A DNA stretch of 64,000 nt from Amycolatopsis echigonensis (GCF_014174495.1 NZ_JACJHR010000001.1:186001-250000); one strand, 5' to 3'. Shown: positions 25,340 to 35,051, numbered from the stretch's first letter. Notes: generated by a model from the sequence alone, not told the origin. Numbers and translations are program-made.

Positions 25340-26155
25340 GTGTCGATTTCCACCACGGGCGTGCTGCCGCGCGCCGAAACGGCCGCGCCGAAACGCGCGC
25401 ACCGCTGGCGGGCACCGTCGCTGCGCCGCTGGATCAGCCCGGTCGCGCTGGTCGCGGCGTGGCAGATCGCCAGCTCGACCGGCGCGTTGCCGCCCGACAA
25501 ACTCAGTTCGCCCTGGACTGTCCTGCAAGCCGGAGTCGACGTCGCCCGCAGCGGCGAACTCGGCAGCGCCTTCGTGGTTTCGCTGGGCCGCGTCGGTGCG
25601 GGGTTCGCACTCGGGGCGATCGCCGGGCTCTTGCTCGGGGCCGTCGCGGGCCTGTCCCGCTGGGGCGAGGCACTGGTCGACCCGCCGGTGCAGATGCTGC
25701 GCACCTTGCCGTTCCTCGGATTGATCCCGTTGTTCATCCTGTGGTTCGGGATCGGCGAGGAGACCAAAATCTTTCTGGTCGCGCTGGGCGTGGCGTTCCC
25801 GCTGTATCTGAATGTCCACTCGGGAATCCGCACCGCCGACCCGCAGCTCGTCGAAGCCTCGCGGGCACTGGGATTCACCCGCGCCGAGCGGCTGTGGCAC
25901 GTCGTCCTGCCGGGTGCGCTGCCGCAGGCGCTGGTCGGGCTGCGGCAGTCGCTCGGCGTCGCGTGGCTGGCGCTGATCGTCGGCGAGACGGTCAACGCGG
26001 ACGCCGGGATCGGTTATCTCATCAACAATGCCCGCGAATTCCTGCGCACCGACGTCGTGGTGGTCGGGCTCGTGGTCTACGCCGTGCTGGGCCTCGTCAC
26101 CGACGCGCTCGTCCGGCTGCTCGAAAGGAGGGCCCTGCGATGGCGAGCCCGGTAG
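25340..26155 (+). CDS. ssuC: Aliphatic sulfonate ABC transporter permease
   Basis: A 271-residue BPD-type permease with about six transmembrane helices. The EAA loop is visible as EASRALGFTRAERLWHVVLP (~174-193), the contact site for the ATPase. The family (SsuC/TauC) imports sulfonates or taurine. The GTG at 25340 is preceded by GGGAGAAATCC. The end overlaps ssuB by 16 nt. With ssuB, ssuA and ssuD it forms a complete uptake-and-desulfonation operon; a related nitrate or thiamine-precursor permease is unlikely given ssuD. Confidence 0.9.
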   Translation: MSISTTGVLPRAETAAPKRAHRWRAPSLRRWISPVALVAAWQIASSTGALPPDKLSSPWTVLQAGVDVARSGELGSAFVVSLGRVGAGFALGAIAGLLLGAVAGLSRWGEALVDPPVQMLRTLPFLGLIPLFILWFGIGEETKIFLVALGVAFPLYLNVHSGIRTADPQLVEASRALGFTRAERLWHVVLPGALPQALVGLRQSLGVAWLALIVGETVNADAGIGYLINNAREFLRTDVVVVGLVVYAVLGLVTDALVRLLERRALRWRAR

Positions 26156-26844
26156 TCGAGGTCCGTGACCTCGCGAAGAAGTTCGGGGATCGGACTGTCC
26201 TCACTAGACTGAACCTGGACATCGGCCGCGGCGAGTTCGTGGCGTTGCTCGGGCGGAGCGGGTCCGGGAAGTCGACGCTGTTGAAGGTGCTGGCCGGGCT
26301 GGACCAGGAGATCGAGGGCACGGCCAGTGTCGACGGGACGGTCTCCGTCGCGTTCCAGCAGCCGCGGTTGCTGCCGTGGCGCAAGGTCTGGCGCAACATC
26401 GTGCTCGGCCTGCGGCAGGACAACGACCGCGCCGTCGCGGAGAAAGCGCTGGCCGAGGTGCGGCTGGCGGAGCACGCCGACAAGTGGCCGCTCACGCTGT
26501 CCGGCGGTGAGGCGCAACGGGTTTCGCTCGCCCGGGCACTGGTCCGGGAGCCGGATCTGCTGCTCCTGGACGAGCCCTTCGGCGCACTCGACGCGTTGAC
26601 CCGGCTGGCGATGCACCGGCTCGTCGAGGATCTCTGGCGCACACATCAGCCCGCGGTGCTGCTCGTGACTCACGACGTCGACGAAGCGCTCGTGCTCGCC
26701 GACCGAATCCTCGTCCTGGGCGAGGGCCACATCGTCGCCGAACACGTTCTCGGCCAGCCGCGTCCGCGGAAGGCCGCCGACAATGCCGAGGTGCGCAGCC
26801 GCGTCCTGGCCGATTTGGGAGTGACCGAAGGTGCACCTGCGTAA
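26140..26844 (+). CDS. ssuB: Aliphatic sulfonate ABC transporter ATPase
   Basis: A 234-residue ABC ATPase. Walker A is LLGRSGSGKSTLLK (~38-51), the Q-loop is VAFQQPRLLPW, the signature is LSGGEAQRVSLARAL and Walker B is LLLLDEPFGALD, followed by the H-loop VTHDVDEA. The short FQQPRLLPW segment is typical of SsuB/TauB. It energises SsuC. The ATG at 26140 sits after GAAAGGAGG inside the end of ssuC, and the last codons overlap ssuA by 14 nt. Confidence 0.92.
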   Translation: MASPVVEVRDLAKKFGDRTVLTRLNLDIGRGEFVALLGRSGSGKSTLLKVLAGLDQEIEGTASVDGTVSVAFQQPRLLPWRKVWRNIVLGLRQDNDRAVAEKALAEVRLAEHADKWPLTLSGGEAQRVSLARALVREPDLLLLDEPFGALDALTRLAMHRLVEDLWRTHQPAVLLVTHDVDEALVLADRILVLGEGHIVAEHVLGQPRPRKAADNAEVRSRVLADLGVTEGAPA

Positions 26845-27841
26845 CGTCCTGGCCGCGGCGCTTCTGCTGACCGGGCTCGCCGCCTGCTCGTCGTCCGCTT
26901 CGGACGGTCGCGCGCCGGTGCCCGCCGCGGTGTCGCCCGCGGAGCTGAAGAAGGTCACGCTGCGCGTCGGCGACCAGAAGGGCGGGGTGAAATCCCTGCT
27001 CACCGCGGCGAATCAGCTGAGCGGCACGCCGTATCGGATCGAATGGTCCACGTTCACGTCCGGGCCGCCCTTGCTGGAAGCGGCGTCGGCGGGCGCGATC
27101 GACGTCGGCCGGGTGGGCAATACACCGCCGATTTTCGCGGCGGCGTCGAAGGCGAAGATCTCCGTGGTCAGCGTGGCGAAGAGCAATGTGGAGCGGGAAA
27201 CCATTCTGGTGCCGCCGGATTCCCCGCTGACGGATGTGGCTTCCCTGCGCGGGAAGACGGTGGGGGTTGCGAAGGGGAGTTCGGCGCACGGCCAGCTGCT
27301 CAATACGCTGAAGAAGGCCGGACTGTCCACCAAGGACATCAAGATCTCGTTCCTGCAGCCGTCCGAGGCGTTCGCCGCGTTCACGCAGCACCAGATCGAC
27401 GCGTGGGCGATCTGGGATCCCTACACCGCGCAGGCCCAGATCGACGCCCACGCCCGGGTGCTCGCCGACGGTCGCGGCGCGTCCAACGGGCTCGCCTTCG
27501 AGACCGCCAGCACCACCGCGCCGGCCGATCCGGGCAAGAACTCGGCGATCAAGGATTTCGTGCAGCGCGTGGTGAAAGCCCAGCTCTGGGCGAACTCGCA
27601 TCCGGACGAATGGGCGCGCGCGTGGGCAGCGGAAACCGGATTGAAGCCGGAAGTGGCGAAGAAAGCCGTGTCCGCCGGACGGGACCGTCCGATTCCGCTG
27701 GACGATTCCGTCGTCGCGTCCGAACAACAGCTCTCCGACGCGTTCACGAACGAGGGCACGCTGCCCGGGAAGGTCGACTTCGCGGCGTTCGTCGACCGCC
27801 GTTACGGGCCCGACATCGAGGCCGCGAGGAGGAACGGATGA
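26831..27841 (+). CDS. ssuA: Sulfonate-binding lipoprotein
   Basis: A 336-residue solute-binding protein with a lipoprotein signal: positive N-terminus MHLRNV, hydrophobic core and lipobox LAAC with Cys19. It is anchored outside the membrane. The mature part has the NMT1/SsuA fold, with TSGPPLLEAASAGAIDVGRVG and WAIWDPYTAQA, which line the sulfonate pocket in this family. It delivers sulfonates to SsuBC. The GTG at 26831 overlaps the ssuB end. The stop overlaps the ssuD start (ATGA). Confidence 0.92.
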   Translation: MHLRNVLAAALLLTGLAACSSSASDGRAPVPAAVSPAELKKVTLRVGDQKGGVKSLLTAANQLSGTPYRIEWSTFTSGPPLLEAASAGAIDVGRVGNTPPIFAAASKAKISVVSVAKSNVERETILVPPDSPLTDVASLRGKTVGVAKGSSAHGQLLNTLKKAGLSTKDIKISFLQPSEAFAAFTQHQIDAWAIWDPYTAQAQIDAHARVLADGRGASNGLAFETASTTAPADPGKNSAIKDFVQRVVKAQLWANSHPDEWARAWAAETGLKPEVAKKAVSAGRDRPIPLDDSVVASEQQLSDAFTNEGTLPGKVDFAAFVDRRYGPDIEAARRNG

Positions 27842-28992
27842 GCGTGAAACTGCACTGGTTCCTGCCGACCACCGGGGACGGCCGGACGATCGTGGAACGC
27901 TTCCACGCCAACAAATCCCAGGGTCCGAGCGCGCAGCGGCCCGCCGATCTCGACTATCTCGCGCAGGTCGCCCGCGCGGCCGAGCGGCTGGGGTTCGAGG
28001 GCGTGCTGACGCCGACCGGGACCTGGTGCGAGGACGCCTGGCTGACCACCGCCGCGCTGATCCGCGAGACGAGCAGGCTGAAGTTCCTGGTCGCGTTCCG
28101 GCCGGGCGTCATCTCGCCGACGCTCGCCGCGCAGATGGCCGGCACGTTCCAGCGGCTGTCCGGCGGCCGGGTCCTGCTGAACATCGTGACCGGCGGCGAC
28201 GCGATCGAACAGCGCCGCTTCGGCGACTGGCACGACCACGACGCCCGCTACGCCCGGACCGACGAGTTCCTCTCCATCGTGCGCGGCGTGTGGTCGGGCC
28301 AGCCGTTCGACTTCGCCGGCGACCACCTGCGTGTCGAAGGAGCCACCACGCTGGCCGCGCCGGATCCGGTGCCGCCGCTGTACTTCGGCGGCTCGTCGGC
28401 GGCGGCGCTCCCGGTCGCCGCGCGGCACGCCGACGTGTACCTGACCTGGGGCGAGCCGCCCGCCCAGGTCGCGGAGAAGATCGCCAAGGTGCGGGAGCTG
28501 GCGGAGCAGGAGGGACGGACGGTCCGGTTCGGCGTCCGGCTGCACACGATCGCGCGCGACACCTCGGCGGAGGCCTGGGCGGAGGCGCAGAAGCTGCTCG
28601 ACGCGCTGAGCCCGGAGCAGATCGCCAAGGCCCAGTCGCAGCTGGCGGCGAGCGAGTCGGTGGGGCAGCAGCGCATGGTCGCCCTGCACGGCGGCCGAGC
28701 CGGCACGACCGCGCGGGACCTGGAGATCCACCCGCATCTGTGGGCCGGGATCGGTCTGGTCCGCGGCGGTGCGGGGACGGCGCTCGTGGGCAGTTACGCG
28801 GAGATCGCGGACCTGATCGAGGAGTACCACGAGGCCGGGGTGTCGGAGTTCGTCCTTTCCGGGTATCCGCATCTGGAGGAGGCGTACTGGTTCGGCGAAG
28901 GGGTGCGGCCGGAGCTGGCCCGGCGCGGGTTGCTGGGCGAGGTTCCGGCGGTGCGGGCGGTGCCGGGGGAGCGGGCGGTGGCTGCTCAGTAA
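27838..28992 (+). CDS. ssuD: FMNH2-dependent alkanesulfonate monooxygenase
   Basis: A 384-residue bacterial-luciferase-fold enzyme (LLM class) releasing sulfite and an aldehyde from alkanesulfonates. The N-terminus KLHWFLPTTGDGR, the segment GVLTPTGTWCEDAW (with the conserved active-site Cys ~54 region) and FLVAFRPGVISPT are diagnostic for SsuD. It needs reduced FMN from a reductase; no ssuE-like gene is adjacent, so one must be supplied in trans. The sulfite formed would need siroheme-dependent reduction, for which a cysG-like gene lies at 47840. Confidence 0.95.
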   Translation: MSVKLHWFLPTTGDGRTIVERFHANKSQGPSAQRPADLDYLAQVARAAERLGFEGVLTPTGTWCEDAWLTTAALIRETSRLKFLVAFRPGVISPTLAAQMAGTFQRLSGGRVLLNIVTGGDAIEQRRFGDWHDHDARYARTDEFLSIVRGVWSGQPFDFAGDHLRVEGATTLAAPDPVPPLYFGGSSAAALPVAARHADVYLTWGEPPAQVAEKIAKVRELAEQEGRTVRFGVRLHTIARDTSAEAWAEAQKLLDALSPEQIAKAQSQLAASESVGQQRMVALHGGRAGTTARDLEIHPHLWAGIGLVRGGAGTALVGSYAEIADLIEEYHEAGVSEFVLSGYPHLEEAYWFGEGVRPELARRGLLGEVPAVRAVPGERAVAAQ

Positions 28993-29032
28993 GGAGAGCC
29001 GTGAGTGGCGGCGCGTGCGCGGCCCGCCGCGG

Positions 29033-29884
29033 CTACTGGGAACGGCAGGTCCGGAGGTAGCTGAGGAACGAGGCTTGCAGGCCGGTCACGTGCGTTTCGC
29101 GCAGGACCTCGCTGGTGACGGTTCCGTCGCGGGAGCCGAGGCGGTGCAGGAGAACGGCCGTGTTCTTCGCGAGGTTCTGGTAAACCGCCAGGTCCCCGAA
29201 AAGCTCCCGTTCGTTGACGGTCACGTGAAGCTTGGCGGCGGGCAGGTTGTCGCCGAGTTCGCGGAGCCGGGCGAAAATTTGGCTGTCTTCACCGACGACG
29301 CCGGGGCTGCCCGCGCCGATGCTCTCGAAGAGCGGGCAGCCGCTGAGCCAGGCGTAGAGGCTGAACAGCCCGCCGTAGGAGTAGCCGAAGAGGCCGTGAC
29401 CGCTCGCCGCTGTCCCGTATTCGCGTTCGATCCGCGGGTTCAGTTCTTCGGTGAGGAAGCCCAGGAACGCATCGGCACGGGTGTCGCGTAGTTCGGCGAG
29501 GTAGGCGTCGGCCTGCTCGCGGGTCATCCTGCCCGTGTCGACTCCCATTTCCACGGCATCGACGAGTTCCGGGGCGACCGGCTCCCCAGGCGGCACGAGG
29601 TCGCGGTTGCGCAGCGTCGCCCACTGCTGTGCTTCCTCGCCCGCGTACCCGACGCTGACCTGGACGTACGGCCGGACCTTCTGCATGGGATCCGCCTGGG
29701 TGACGATGAGCGGAGCCGTCATGCCCACGGTCCAGTTGCCGTCGAGCACATACATGACCGGTGCTGGCGCGGCGGGGTCGTAGCCGGGCGGCGTGGTGAC
29801 CCAGACGCCGTACTCGTGCCCGCCCCGGGAACGCATTTCGAAGTAGTCGGTGTCGGCGAGGCAGCCGTTCCACATGGCGGTCAT
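29033..29884 (-). CDS. Esterase of the Fes/IroE-like alpha/beta-hydrolase family
   Basis: A 283-residue putative esterase. The nucleophile motif is GYSYG (Ser169), and the late ETHVTGLQASFL supplies the catalytic His. The N-terminal GHEYGVWVTTPPGY and VMYVLDGNW are typical of COG2819, which includes siderophore esterases and S-formylglutathione-hydrolase-like enzymes. No signal peptide. It overlaps the amidohydrolase upstream by 4 nt (ATGA), so the two are co-translated and probably act on the same compound, perhaps an ester-amide. The substrate is not known. Confidence 0.8.
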   Translation of the reverse strand: MTAMWNGCLADTDYFEMRSRGGHEYGVWVTTPPGYDPAAPAPVMYVLDGNWTVGMTAPLIVTQADPMQKVRPYVQVSVGYAGEEAQQWATLRNRDLVPPGEPVAPELVDAVEMGVDTGRMTREQADAYLAELRDTRADAFLGFLTEELNPRIEREYGTAASGHGLFGYSYGGLFSLYAWLSGCPLFESIGAGSPGVVGEDSQIFARLRELGDNLPAAKLHVTVNERELFGDLAVYQNLAKNTAVLLHRLGSRDGTVTSEVLRETHVTGLQASFLSYLRTCRSQ

Positions 29885-31098
29885 CGGAGGTCCTTCACGA
29901 TACGTCCGGCCTGGACGACGACAACGGCGTTGTCACGGTCGGAGAAGAGCTGCGGATTGTCGAGCGGGTTTCCGTTCCAGAGCACGAAATCCGCCTGCCT
30001 GCCGGGCGCGATGAGTCCCACCTCGCCGGACAGGCCGAGGATTTCGGCGTTGGTCTTGGTGGCCGCTACGAGAGCTTCCATCGGCGTCTCGAGCTCGGCG
30101 CGCAATCGGAGTTCTTCGCCGCGGCGGTCCTGGCCCGGGCCGATGAGATCGGACCCCAGCCCGATCCGCAGCCCGGCCTCCTTGGCGACCGCGAGCGCCT
30201 CGGCCATCCGCTCGCGAACCCCCAGCACGCGATCGCGGATCGACTCGTTGAGCCCGGTGCCGGCGGAGTCCCGCAGCAGCTGCTCGACGACCGCGAAGGT
30301 GGGCACGAGAGCGACGCCGCGCGCGGCCATCAGGGCGGCGGTCGGCTCATCGAGGTCGGTGCCGTGCTCGACACAGCGCACCCCGGCTTCGACCGCGTTC
30401 CGGATGCCCTCGTTGTTGTGGGCGTGCACCGTCACGTAGGTGTTCCGTGCCGCGGCCTCCTGGACCGCGACGGCGATTTCTTCGACGGTGAACTGGGTGT
30501 CGGTCAGCTGGTCGTGCGCGCTGACCACCCCGCCGGTCACGCAGAGCTTCAGGAACGAGGCTCCGCGGCGGAACGCCTCGCGCACGTTGCCGCGCAGCTC
30601 GTTCGCGTTCCCCGACTGCATGGACAGGGCGTAGAGACCCGGAATGTGGTGGCTGCTCCAGAGTTCGGTGGGTTCCCACTCGGCTCCGTAGTAGCCGTGC
30701 CCGCCGGTCTGGCACTGAACCGGCCCGCACGACAGCACGCGCGGCCCCCGGACCTTGCCCTTGGCGATCGCGGTGACGACGCCGCCGTCGATCCCGCCGG
30801 TGTCCCGGACGGTCGTGAAGCCGGCGTCGAGCGCCGCGCCGGCCGTGGCGAAGATGTCGGCCGCGATCTCGGCGGCACTGAGCCGAAACGAGAACTGCGG
30901 CTCGATCGGGCTCGACAGGCCCAGGTGGGCGTGGGCGTCGATCAGGCCGGGCGTCATCGTCAGCCCGTCGGCCTCGAGGCGTTCGCCGGACGCGCCGGGC
31001 TGGGCGATCCGGCCGTCTTCGACGGCGACGGTGACGTCCGCGGGATCGCGGCCGGACCCGTCGACGACCGTCGCGCCGACTACCTGAAAACGTCCCAC
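29881..31098 (-). CDS. Metal-dependent amidohydrolase (imidazolonepropionase/prolidase-like)
   Basis: A 405-residue amidohydrolase with the full metal set: DAHAHL (His56, His58), the bridging Lys in FLKLCVTGG, His in VTVHAHN, His in CVEHGTD and the catalytic Asp in GLGSD. This pattern marks the Xaa-Pro-dipeptidase/imidazolonepropionase-like subgroup that cleaves acyl-amino acids and cyclic amides. The GTG at 31098 is preceded by GGAGGGAACGCTC, so it is preferred to upstream in-frame starts. A TetR gene diverges 52 nt away and probably controls this gene and the esterase. Confidence 0.85.
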   Translation of the reverse strand: MGRFQVVGATVVDGSGRDPADVTVAVEDGRIAQPGASGERLEADGLTMTPGLIDAHAHLGLSSPIEPQFSFRLSAAEIAADIFATAGAALDAGFTTVRDTGGIDGGVVTAIAKGKVRGPRVLSCGPVQCQTGGHGYYGAEWEPTELWSSHHIPGLYALSMQSGNANELRGNVREAFRRGASFLKLCVTGGVVSAHDQLTDTQFTVEEIAVAVQEAAARNTYVTVHAHNNEGIRNAVEAGVRCVEHGTDLDEPTAALMAARGVALVPTFAVVEQLLRDSAGTGLNESIRDRVLGVRERMAEALAVAKEAGLRIGLGSDLIGPGQDRRGEELRLRAELETPMEALVAATKTNAEILGLSGEVGLIAPGRQADFVLWNGNPLDNPQLFSDRDNAVVVVQAGRIVKDLR

Positions 31099-31115
31099 GA
31101 GCGTTCCCTCCGCCG

Positions 31116-31144
31116 TTGCAGCGTTCTTTTCCAATGGATAAACT
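31116..31144 (+). promoter_or_regulatory. Promoter of the TetR gene at 31151 (leaderless)
   Basis: TTGCAG (31116-31121) and TAAACT (31139-31144) are separated by 17 nt. The GTG start codon begins 7 nt after the -10, so the transcript should begin at the start codon with no 5' UTR, as is common for actinobacterial regulators. Confidence 0.65.
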
Positions 31145-31150
31145 GCCGGA

Positions 31151-31723
31151 GTGAGCCTGTCAAGCGCGGAACCCCGAGACGACGCCCGCACGCGCCTCCT
31201 GGTCCGGCTTCTCGATGCCTTCGACGAGGCCCTTCCCTCGCCGGACGTGTCGCTCCGGGAGGTCGCCGCCCGGGCCGGAACCAGCCACGCGCTGCTGCGC
31301 TACCACTTCGGGTCGCTGCCGGGCGTCTTGACGGCCATGCTCGAGGCGCAGCGATCCCGCGACAACGAGGTGCTTTCCGAAACCGCCCGCCGTTGCACCT
31401 TTGACGAGTTCGTCGTGGAGATCTGGCGGACCTACACCCGCCCGGAGCTGCTGTCGCGGGTCCGCGGGTTCTTCCACGTCGCGGGACTGGCCGCGTACCG
31501 GCCGGAGGACTTCCGCGAGTTCATCGGCTCGCTCGACGATCTGACGAAGATGCTGGCGTCTCTCGCCGAACGCGAAGGGCGCGATGCCGGGGAAGCGCGG
31601 ACGATGGCGACTGTCGCGGTTGCCGCGATTCGGGGTCTGTTGTTGCAGGAAGTGCTGACTCCGGGAACCCGCCCGGACGACGCCCTCGCCCTGGTTCTGC
31701 GGATGAGCAAAGGGCAATCCTAG
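31151..31723 (+). CDS. TetR-family transcriptional regulator
   Basis: A 190-residue TetR protein. The N-terminal HTH (~10-55) reads VSLREVAARAGTSHALLRYHFGSLPGVL; the C-terminal helical domain is unassigned. It is transcribed away from the amidohydrolase-esterase operon with a 52-bp gap, the usual arrangement for a local repressor. The GTG at 31151 lies at the predicted transcription start. No clear palindromic operator was seen in the short gap. Confidence 0.88.
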   Translation: MSLSSAEPRDDARTRLLVRLLDAFDEALPSPDVSLREVAARAGTSHALLRYHFGSLPGVLTAMLEAQRSRDNEVLSETARRCTFDEFVVEIWRTYTRPELLSRVRGFFHVAGLAAYRPEDFREFIGSLDDLTKMLASLAEREGRDAGEARTMATVAVAAIRGLLLQEVLTPGTRPDDALALVLRMSKGQS

Positions 31724-31732
31724 GGACGGTGA

Positions 31733-32488
31733 TCAGGTTTCGGCGACGGTCCGCGACAACGCCAGCGCCACGGTCCGCACGGCAGGCGCGACCCGTTCGG
31801 TGCGCATCCGCGTCGCCCATCCGGAGATCGACACCGCGGCTACCGCGAGTCCGTTCGCGTCGACCAGCGGACTGGCCGCGCATACCACGCCCACGCCGGA
31901 TTCCTCGCGCTCGAACGCGATCCCGTCCTCGCGGATCCGCGCCAGCTGGCGGCGCAGCAACCCCGGCGCGGTGATCGTCCGCGCGCTGACCCGGGGCAGC
32001 CCGGCATCGATCACGCGCGTCACGACGTCCTCGGGGGACCGGGACAGGATCGCCTTCCCGACCCCGGTCGCGTGCGCCGGAAACCGCCCGCCGGTGCGCG
32101 AGGGCAGATCCGGTGCGTCCGGCCCGCGCAGCACGTCCAGGTACACCACCTCGGTGCCTTCCAGGACCGCGAGATGCACCGTGTTCCGCGTGGCCTCCCG
32201 CAGATCCGCCAGGTAGGGCCGCGCCGCCTCGACCAGGCCGCGGCGGCGCACCGCGAGCTGGCCGATCTCGAACAGCCGCAGTCCTAACCGGACGGACGTG
32301 CCGTCGCGTTCCAGCAGGCCGGTGTCGGCGAGATGCCCGGCCAGCCGGTGCACGGTCGTTTTCGCCAGCCCGGTCCGGCGCGCCAGTTCGGAGACGCCCA
32401 GCGCGTCGTCGCCGGGGCGGAACGCTTCCAGCACGGCGGCGACGCGGGCGGTCACGAGCCCGTCGCCGTTCCGTCCAGTGGTACGCAT
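31733..32488 (-). CDS. IclR-family transcriptional regulator
   Basis: A 251-residue IclR protein. The N-terminal winged HTH is [22 protein letters not shown] (~32-53). The C-terminal effector domain has [14 protein letters not shown] and [26 protein letters not shown], both signatures of the family. It diverges from the acetaldehyde dehydrogenase-aldolase pair with 39 bp between starts, so it probably responds to an aromatic meta-cleavage intermediate and controls that pair. The ATG at 32488 gives the usual N-terminal length. Confidence 0.92.
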   Translation of the reverse strand: MRTTGRNGDGLVTARVAAVLEAFRPGDDALGVSELARRTGLAKTTVHRLAGHLADTGLLERDGTSVRLGLRLFEIGQLAVRRRGLVEAARPYLADLREATRNTVHLAVLEGTEVVYLDVLRGPDAPDLPSRTGGRFPAHATGVGKAILSRSPEDVVTRVIDAGLPRVSARTITAPGLLRRQLARIREDGIAFEREESGVGVVCAASPLVDANGLAVAAVSISGWATRMRTERVAPAVRTVALALSRTVAET

Positions 32489-32527
32489 GGGTTGAGTGTG
32501 CCCCATCCCGGCGAGCACCGTGCAGGC

Positions 32528-33430
32528 ATGGCGGAACGCAAGGTGACGGCCGCGATCGTCGGCCCGGGCAACATCGGTACGGACTTGCTGGCAAAACTCC
32601 AGCGCAGCGAGCACGTGGAAGTGCGCTACATGGTGGGCGTCGACCCGGCGTCGGACGGGCTCGCGCGCGCCGCGAAACTGGGGCTCGAGACGTCCGCCGA
32701 GGGCGTCGACTGGCTGCTCTCGCGGGCGGAACTGCCGCAGCTGGTGTTCGAGTCGACGTCGGCGAAGGCGCACAAAGCCAACGCGCCGCGGTACGCCGAG
32801 GCCGGCATCCGCGCGATCGACCTGACGCCGGCCGCGGTCGGCCCGCTGACGTGCCCGGCGGTGAATCCGCCCGACCAGCTGACCGACCGGAACGTCAACA
32901 TGATCACCTGCGGCGGCCAGGCGACCATCCCGATCGTGCACGCGGTTTCGCGGGTGACGCCGGTGCCGTACGCGGAGATCGTCGCGTCGGTCTCGTCGCG
33001 GTCGGCCGGTCCCGGCACGCGCGCGAACATCGACGAGTTCACCGAGACCACCGCGCACGCGATCGAGCAGGTCGGCGGCGCGGACAAGGGTCGCGCGATC
33101 ATCATCATCAACCCGATGGACCCGCCGATGATCATGCGCGACACGGTGTTCTGCGCGGTGGACCCGGACGCCGACTTCGACGCGATCAGCGAATCCGTGC
33201 ACCGCATGGTGAAAGACGTCCAGCAGTACGTGCCGGGCTACACGCTCAAGGCCGATCCGCAGTTCGACCCGCCGCGGCCGGACTGGAGCGGCCGGGCCCG
33301 CGTGGGCGTGTTCCTGGAAGTCGCGGGCAACGGCGACTACCTGCCCAAGTACGCGGGCAACCTCGACATCATGACCGCCGCCGCCGCGCGCGTCGGCGAT
33401 CTCTTCGCCGCTCAGGAGGTGGCCGCGTGA
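32528..33430 (+). CDS. dmpF: Acetaldehyde dehydrogenase (CoA-acylating)
   Basis: A 300-residue acylating aldehyde dehydrogenase of the DmpF/BphJ/HsaG type. [14 protein letters not shown] (~8-21) binds [15 protein letters not shown] contains the catalytic Cys (~130) and [13 protein letters not shown] is conserved. It turns acetaldehyde or propionaldehyde, channelled from the aldolase, into the acyl-CoA. The ATG at 32528 starts 39 nt from the divergent IclR start. Its stop overlaps the aldolase GTG (GTGA), reflecting the obligate complex of the two enzymes. Confidence 0.95.
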   Translation: MAERKVTAAIVGPGNIGTDLLAKLQRSEHVEVRYMVGVDPASDGLARAAKLGLETSAEGVDWLLSRAELPQLVFESTSAKAHKANAPRYAEAGIRAIDLTPAAVGPLTCPAVNPPDQLTDRNVNMITCGGQATIPIVHAVSRVTPVPYAEIVASVSSRSAGPGTRANIDEFTETTAHAIEQVGGADKGRAIIIINPMDPPMIMRDTVFCAVDPDADFDAISESVHRMVKDVQQYVPGYTLKADPQFDPPRPDWSGRARVGVFLEVAGNGDYLPKYAGNLDIMTAAAARVGDLFAAQEVAA

Positions 33431-34452
33431 ACAACACCGACGTCCGGCTGGTCGACACCACCCTGCGCGACGGCAGTCATGCCATGGCGCACCAGTTCAC
33501 CGAAAAGCAGGTGCGCGACACCGTCCGCGCGCTCGACGACGCGGGCATCTCGCTCATCGAGGTGACCCACGGCGACGGTCTCGGCGGCTCGACCTTCAAC
33601 TACGGCTTTTCCTTGGTGGACGAGCGAAAGCTCATCGCCGCGGCGGTCGACGAGGCGAAGCAGGCGAAGATCGCCGTGCTCCTCCTGCCCGGTCTCGGCA
33701 CGGTGACCGACCTGCGCGCGGCGGCCGACCTCGGCGCGGGCGCGGTGCGGATCGCGACGCACTGCACCGAAGCCGACGTGTCCATCCAGCACTTCGGCGC
33801 GGCTCGCGATCTCGGCCTGGAAACCGTCGGGTTCCTGATGCTGTCGCACATGTCGTCGCCGGAGGACCTGGCGAAGCAGGCCCGGATCATGGTCGACGCG
33901 GGCTGCCAGTGCGTCTACGTCGTGGACTCCGCGGGCGCGCTGATCCTGGACGACGCTTCGGACCGCGTCGCCGCGCTGGTCGCGGAACTCGGCGACGAAG
34001 CCCAGGTCGGCTACCACGGGCACCAGAACCTGAGCTTCGGCGTCTCCAACTCGGTGCTCGCGTACCGCGCGGGGGCCCGGCAGATCGACGGTTCGCTCGC
34101 CGCCCTCGGCGCCGGGGCGGGCAACTCGCCGACCGAAGTCCTCGCCGCCACCTTCGACCGGCTCGGCATCAAAACCGGGGTGGACAAAGACGTTCTGATG
34201 GAAGCCGCGGAGAACGTCGTGAAGAAGTACCTGACCCGGCTGCCGGTGATGGACCGCTCGTCGATCATCCAGGGCTACGCCGGCGTGTACTCCAGCTTCC
34301 TGCTGCACGCCGAACGCGCCGCCGAGCGCTACGGCGTCCCGGCGCACGAAATCCTCTACAAGGTCGGCGAAGAACGCTACGTCGGCGGCCAGGAGGACAT
34401 GATCATCGACATCGCGCTGAGGCTGCGCGACGAGCGGGCAGCCGCTCAGTGA
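33427..34452 (+). CDS. dmpG: 4-hydroxy-2-oxovalerate aldolase
   Basis: A 341-residue DmpG/BphI/HsaF-type aldolase splitting 4-hydroxy-2-oxo acids to pyruvate and an aldehyde. [11 protein letters not shown] (~8-18) carries the metal-binding Asp and catalytic Arg. [12 protein letters not shown] holds the metal-binding His pair. The C-terminal communication domain (~280-341) is complete. It forms a channelling complex with the overlapping acetaldehyde dehydrogenase gene. No 2-hydroxypentadienoate hydratase is adjacent, so the pair is separated from the earlier meta-cleavage enzymes. The last 7 nt overlap the convergent TetR gene. Confidence 0.95.
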   Translation: MNNTDVRLVDTTLRDGSHAMAHQFTEKQVRDTVRALDDAGISLIEVTHGDGLGGSTFNYGFSLVDERKLIAAAVDEAKQAKIAVLLLPGLGTVTDLRAAADLGAGAVRIATHCTEADVSIQHFGAARDLGLETVGFLMLSHMSSPEDLAKQARIMVDAGCQCVYVVDSAGALILDDASDRVAALVAELGDEAQVGYHGHQNLSFGVSNSVLAYRAGARQIDGSLAALGAGAGNSPTEVLAATFDRLGIKTGVDKDVLMEAAENVVKKYLTRLPVMDRSSIIQGYAGVYSSFLLHAERAAERYGVPAHEILYKVGEERYVGGQEDMIIDIALRLRDERAAAQ

Positions 34453-35051
34453 GCTTCCGGGTCGAAAGCGTCCGCGCCGAGCACCAGCTGCACGCAGTGC
34501 TCGACGAGACGCTCGCGGCTCACCTTCAGCGTGCCGTCGAGGTAAGCGATGAACACGTTGCTGAGCGCGCCGACGAGACCGATCGCCACGAGCTGGCGGC
34601 CGGTTTCGTCGCCGCGCGAAAGCTGTTCCCCGACGAGCGTGGTGAACGCCGGGAGGAGGTGCAGGCCGCGCTGGGTCAGCGCCGGATCGGTGAGCGGCGC
34701 GAGCAGCAGCACGCGGCCCTTGCGCGGATCGTCCAGCACCAGCTCCACGAACGCGGTGACGGCGCGTTCGGCGCGGCGGCTCGGATCGGCCTCGCCGGAA
34801 ACCGCGTCGGCCAACGCTTTCCGGGCCTGGTCGCCGACGTCCTCGTACACCGCGGCGACCAGGCTTTCCCGGTCGGCGAAGCTTTCGTAGAAATACCGCT
34901 CGGTCAGCTTCGCGGCCCGGCACACCGCGCGGACGCTCACCGCCGCGCTGCCCTGCTCGCCCAGCAGGTCGAGCCCGGCGGCCAGCAGCTGCGCGCGACG
35001 CTGGGCCTTGCGGTCGTCCAGCGTCGTGCCCGCCCACGTGCGGCCCGGCAT
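34446..35051 (-). CDS. TetR-family regulator of the MpaB-type oxygenase
   Basis: A 201-residue TetR protein. The HTH (~30-60) includes [25 protein letters not shown]. The C-terminal part resembles the TetR_C domains of lipid-related regulators, but no ligand can be named. The ATG at 35051 begins [14 protein letters not shown]. It diverges from the oxygenase gene across a 91-bp region holding two similar 18-bp palindromes, which are its likely operators. Its 3' end overlaps the aldolase gene by 7 nt. Confidence 0.88.
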   Translation of the reverse strand: MPGRTWAGTTLDDRKAQRRAQLLAAGLDLLGEQGSAAVSVRAVCRAAKLTERYFYESFADRESLVAAVYEDVGDQARKALADAVSGEADPSRRAERAVTAFVELVLDDPRKGRVLLLAPLTDPALTQRGLHLLPAFTTLVGEQLSRGDETGRQLVAIGLVGALSNVFIAYLDGTLKVSRERLVEHCVQLVLGADAFDPEAH

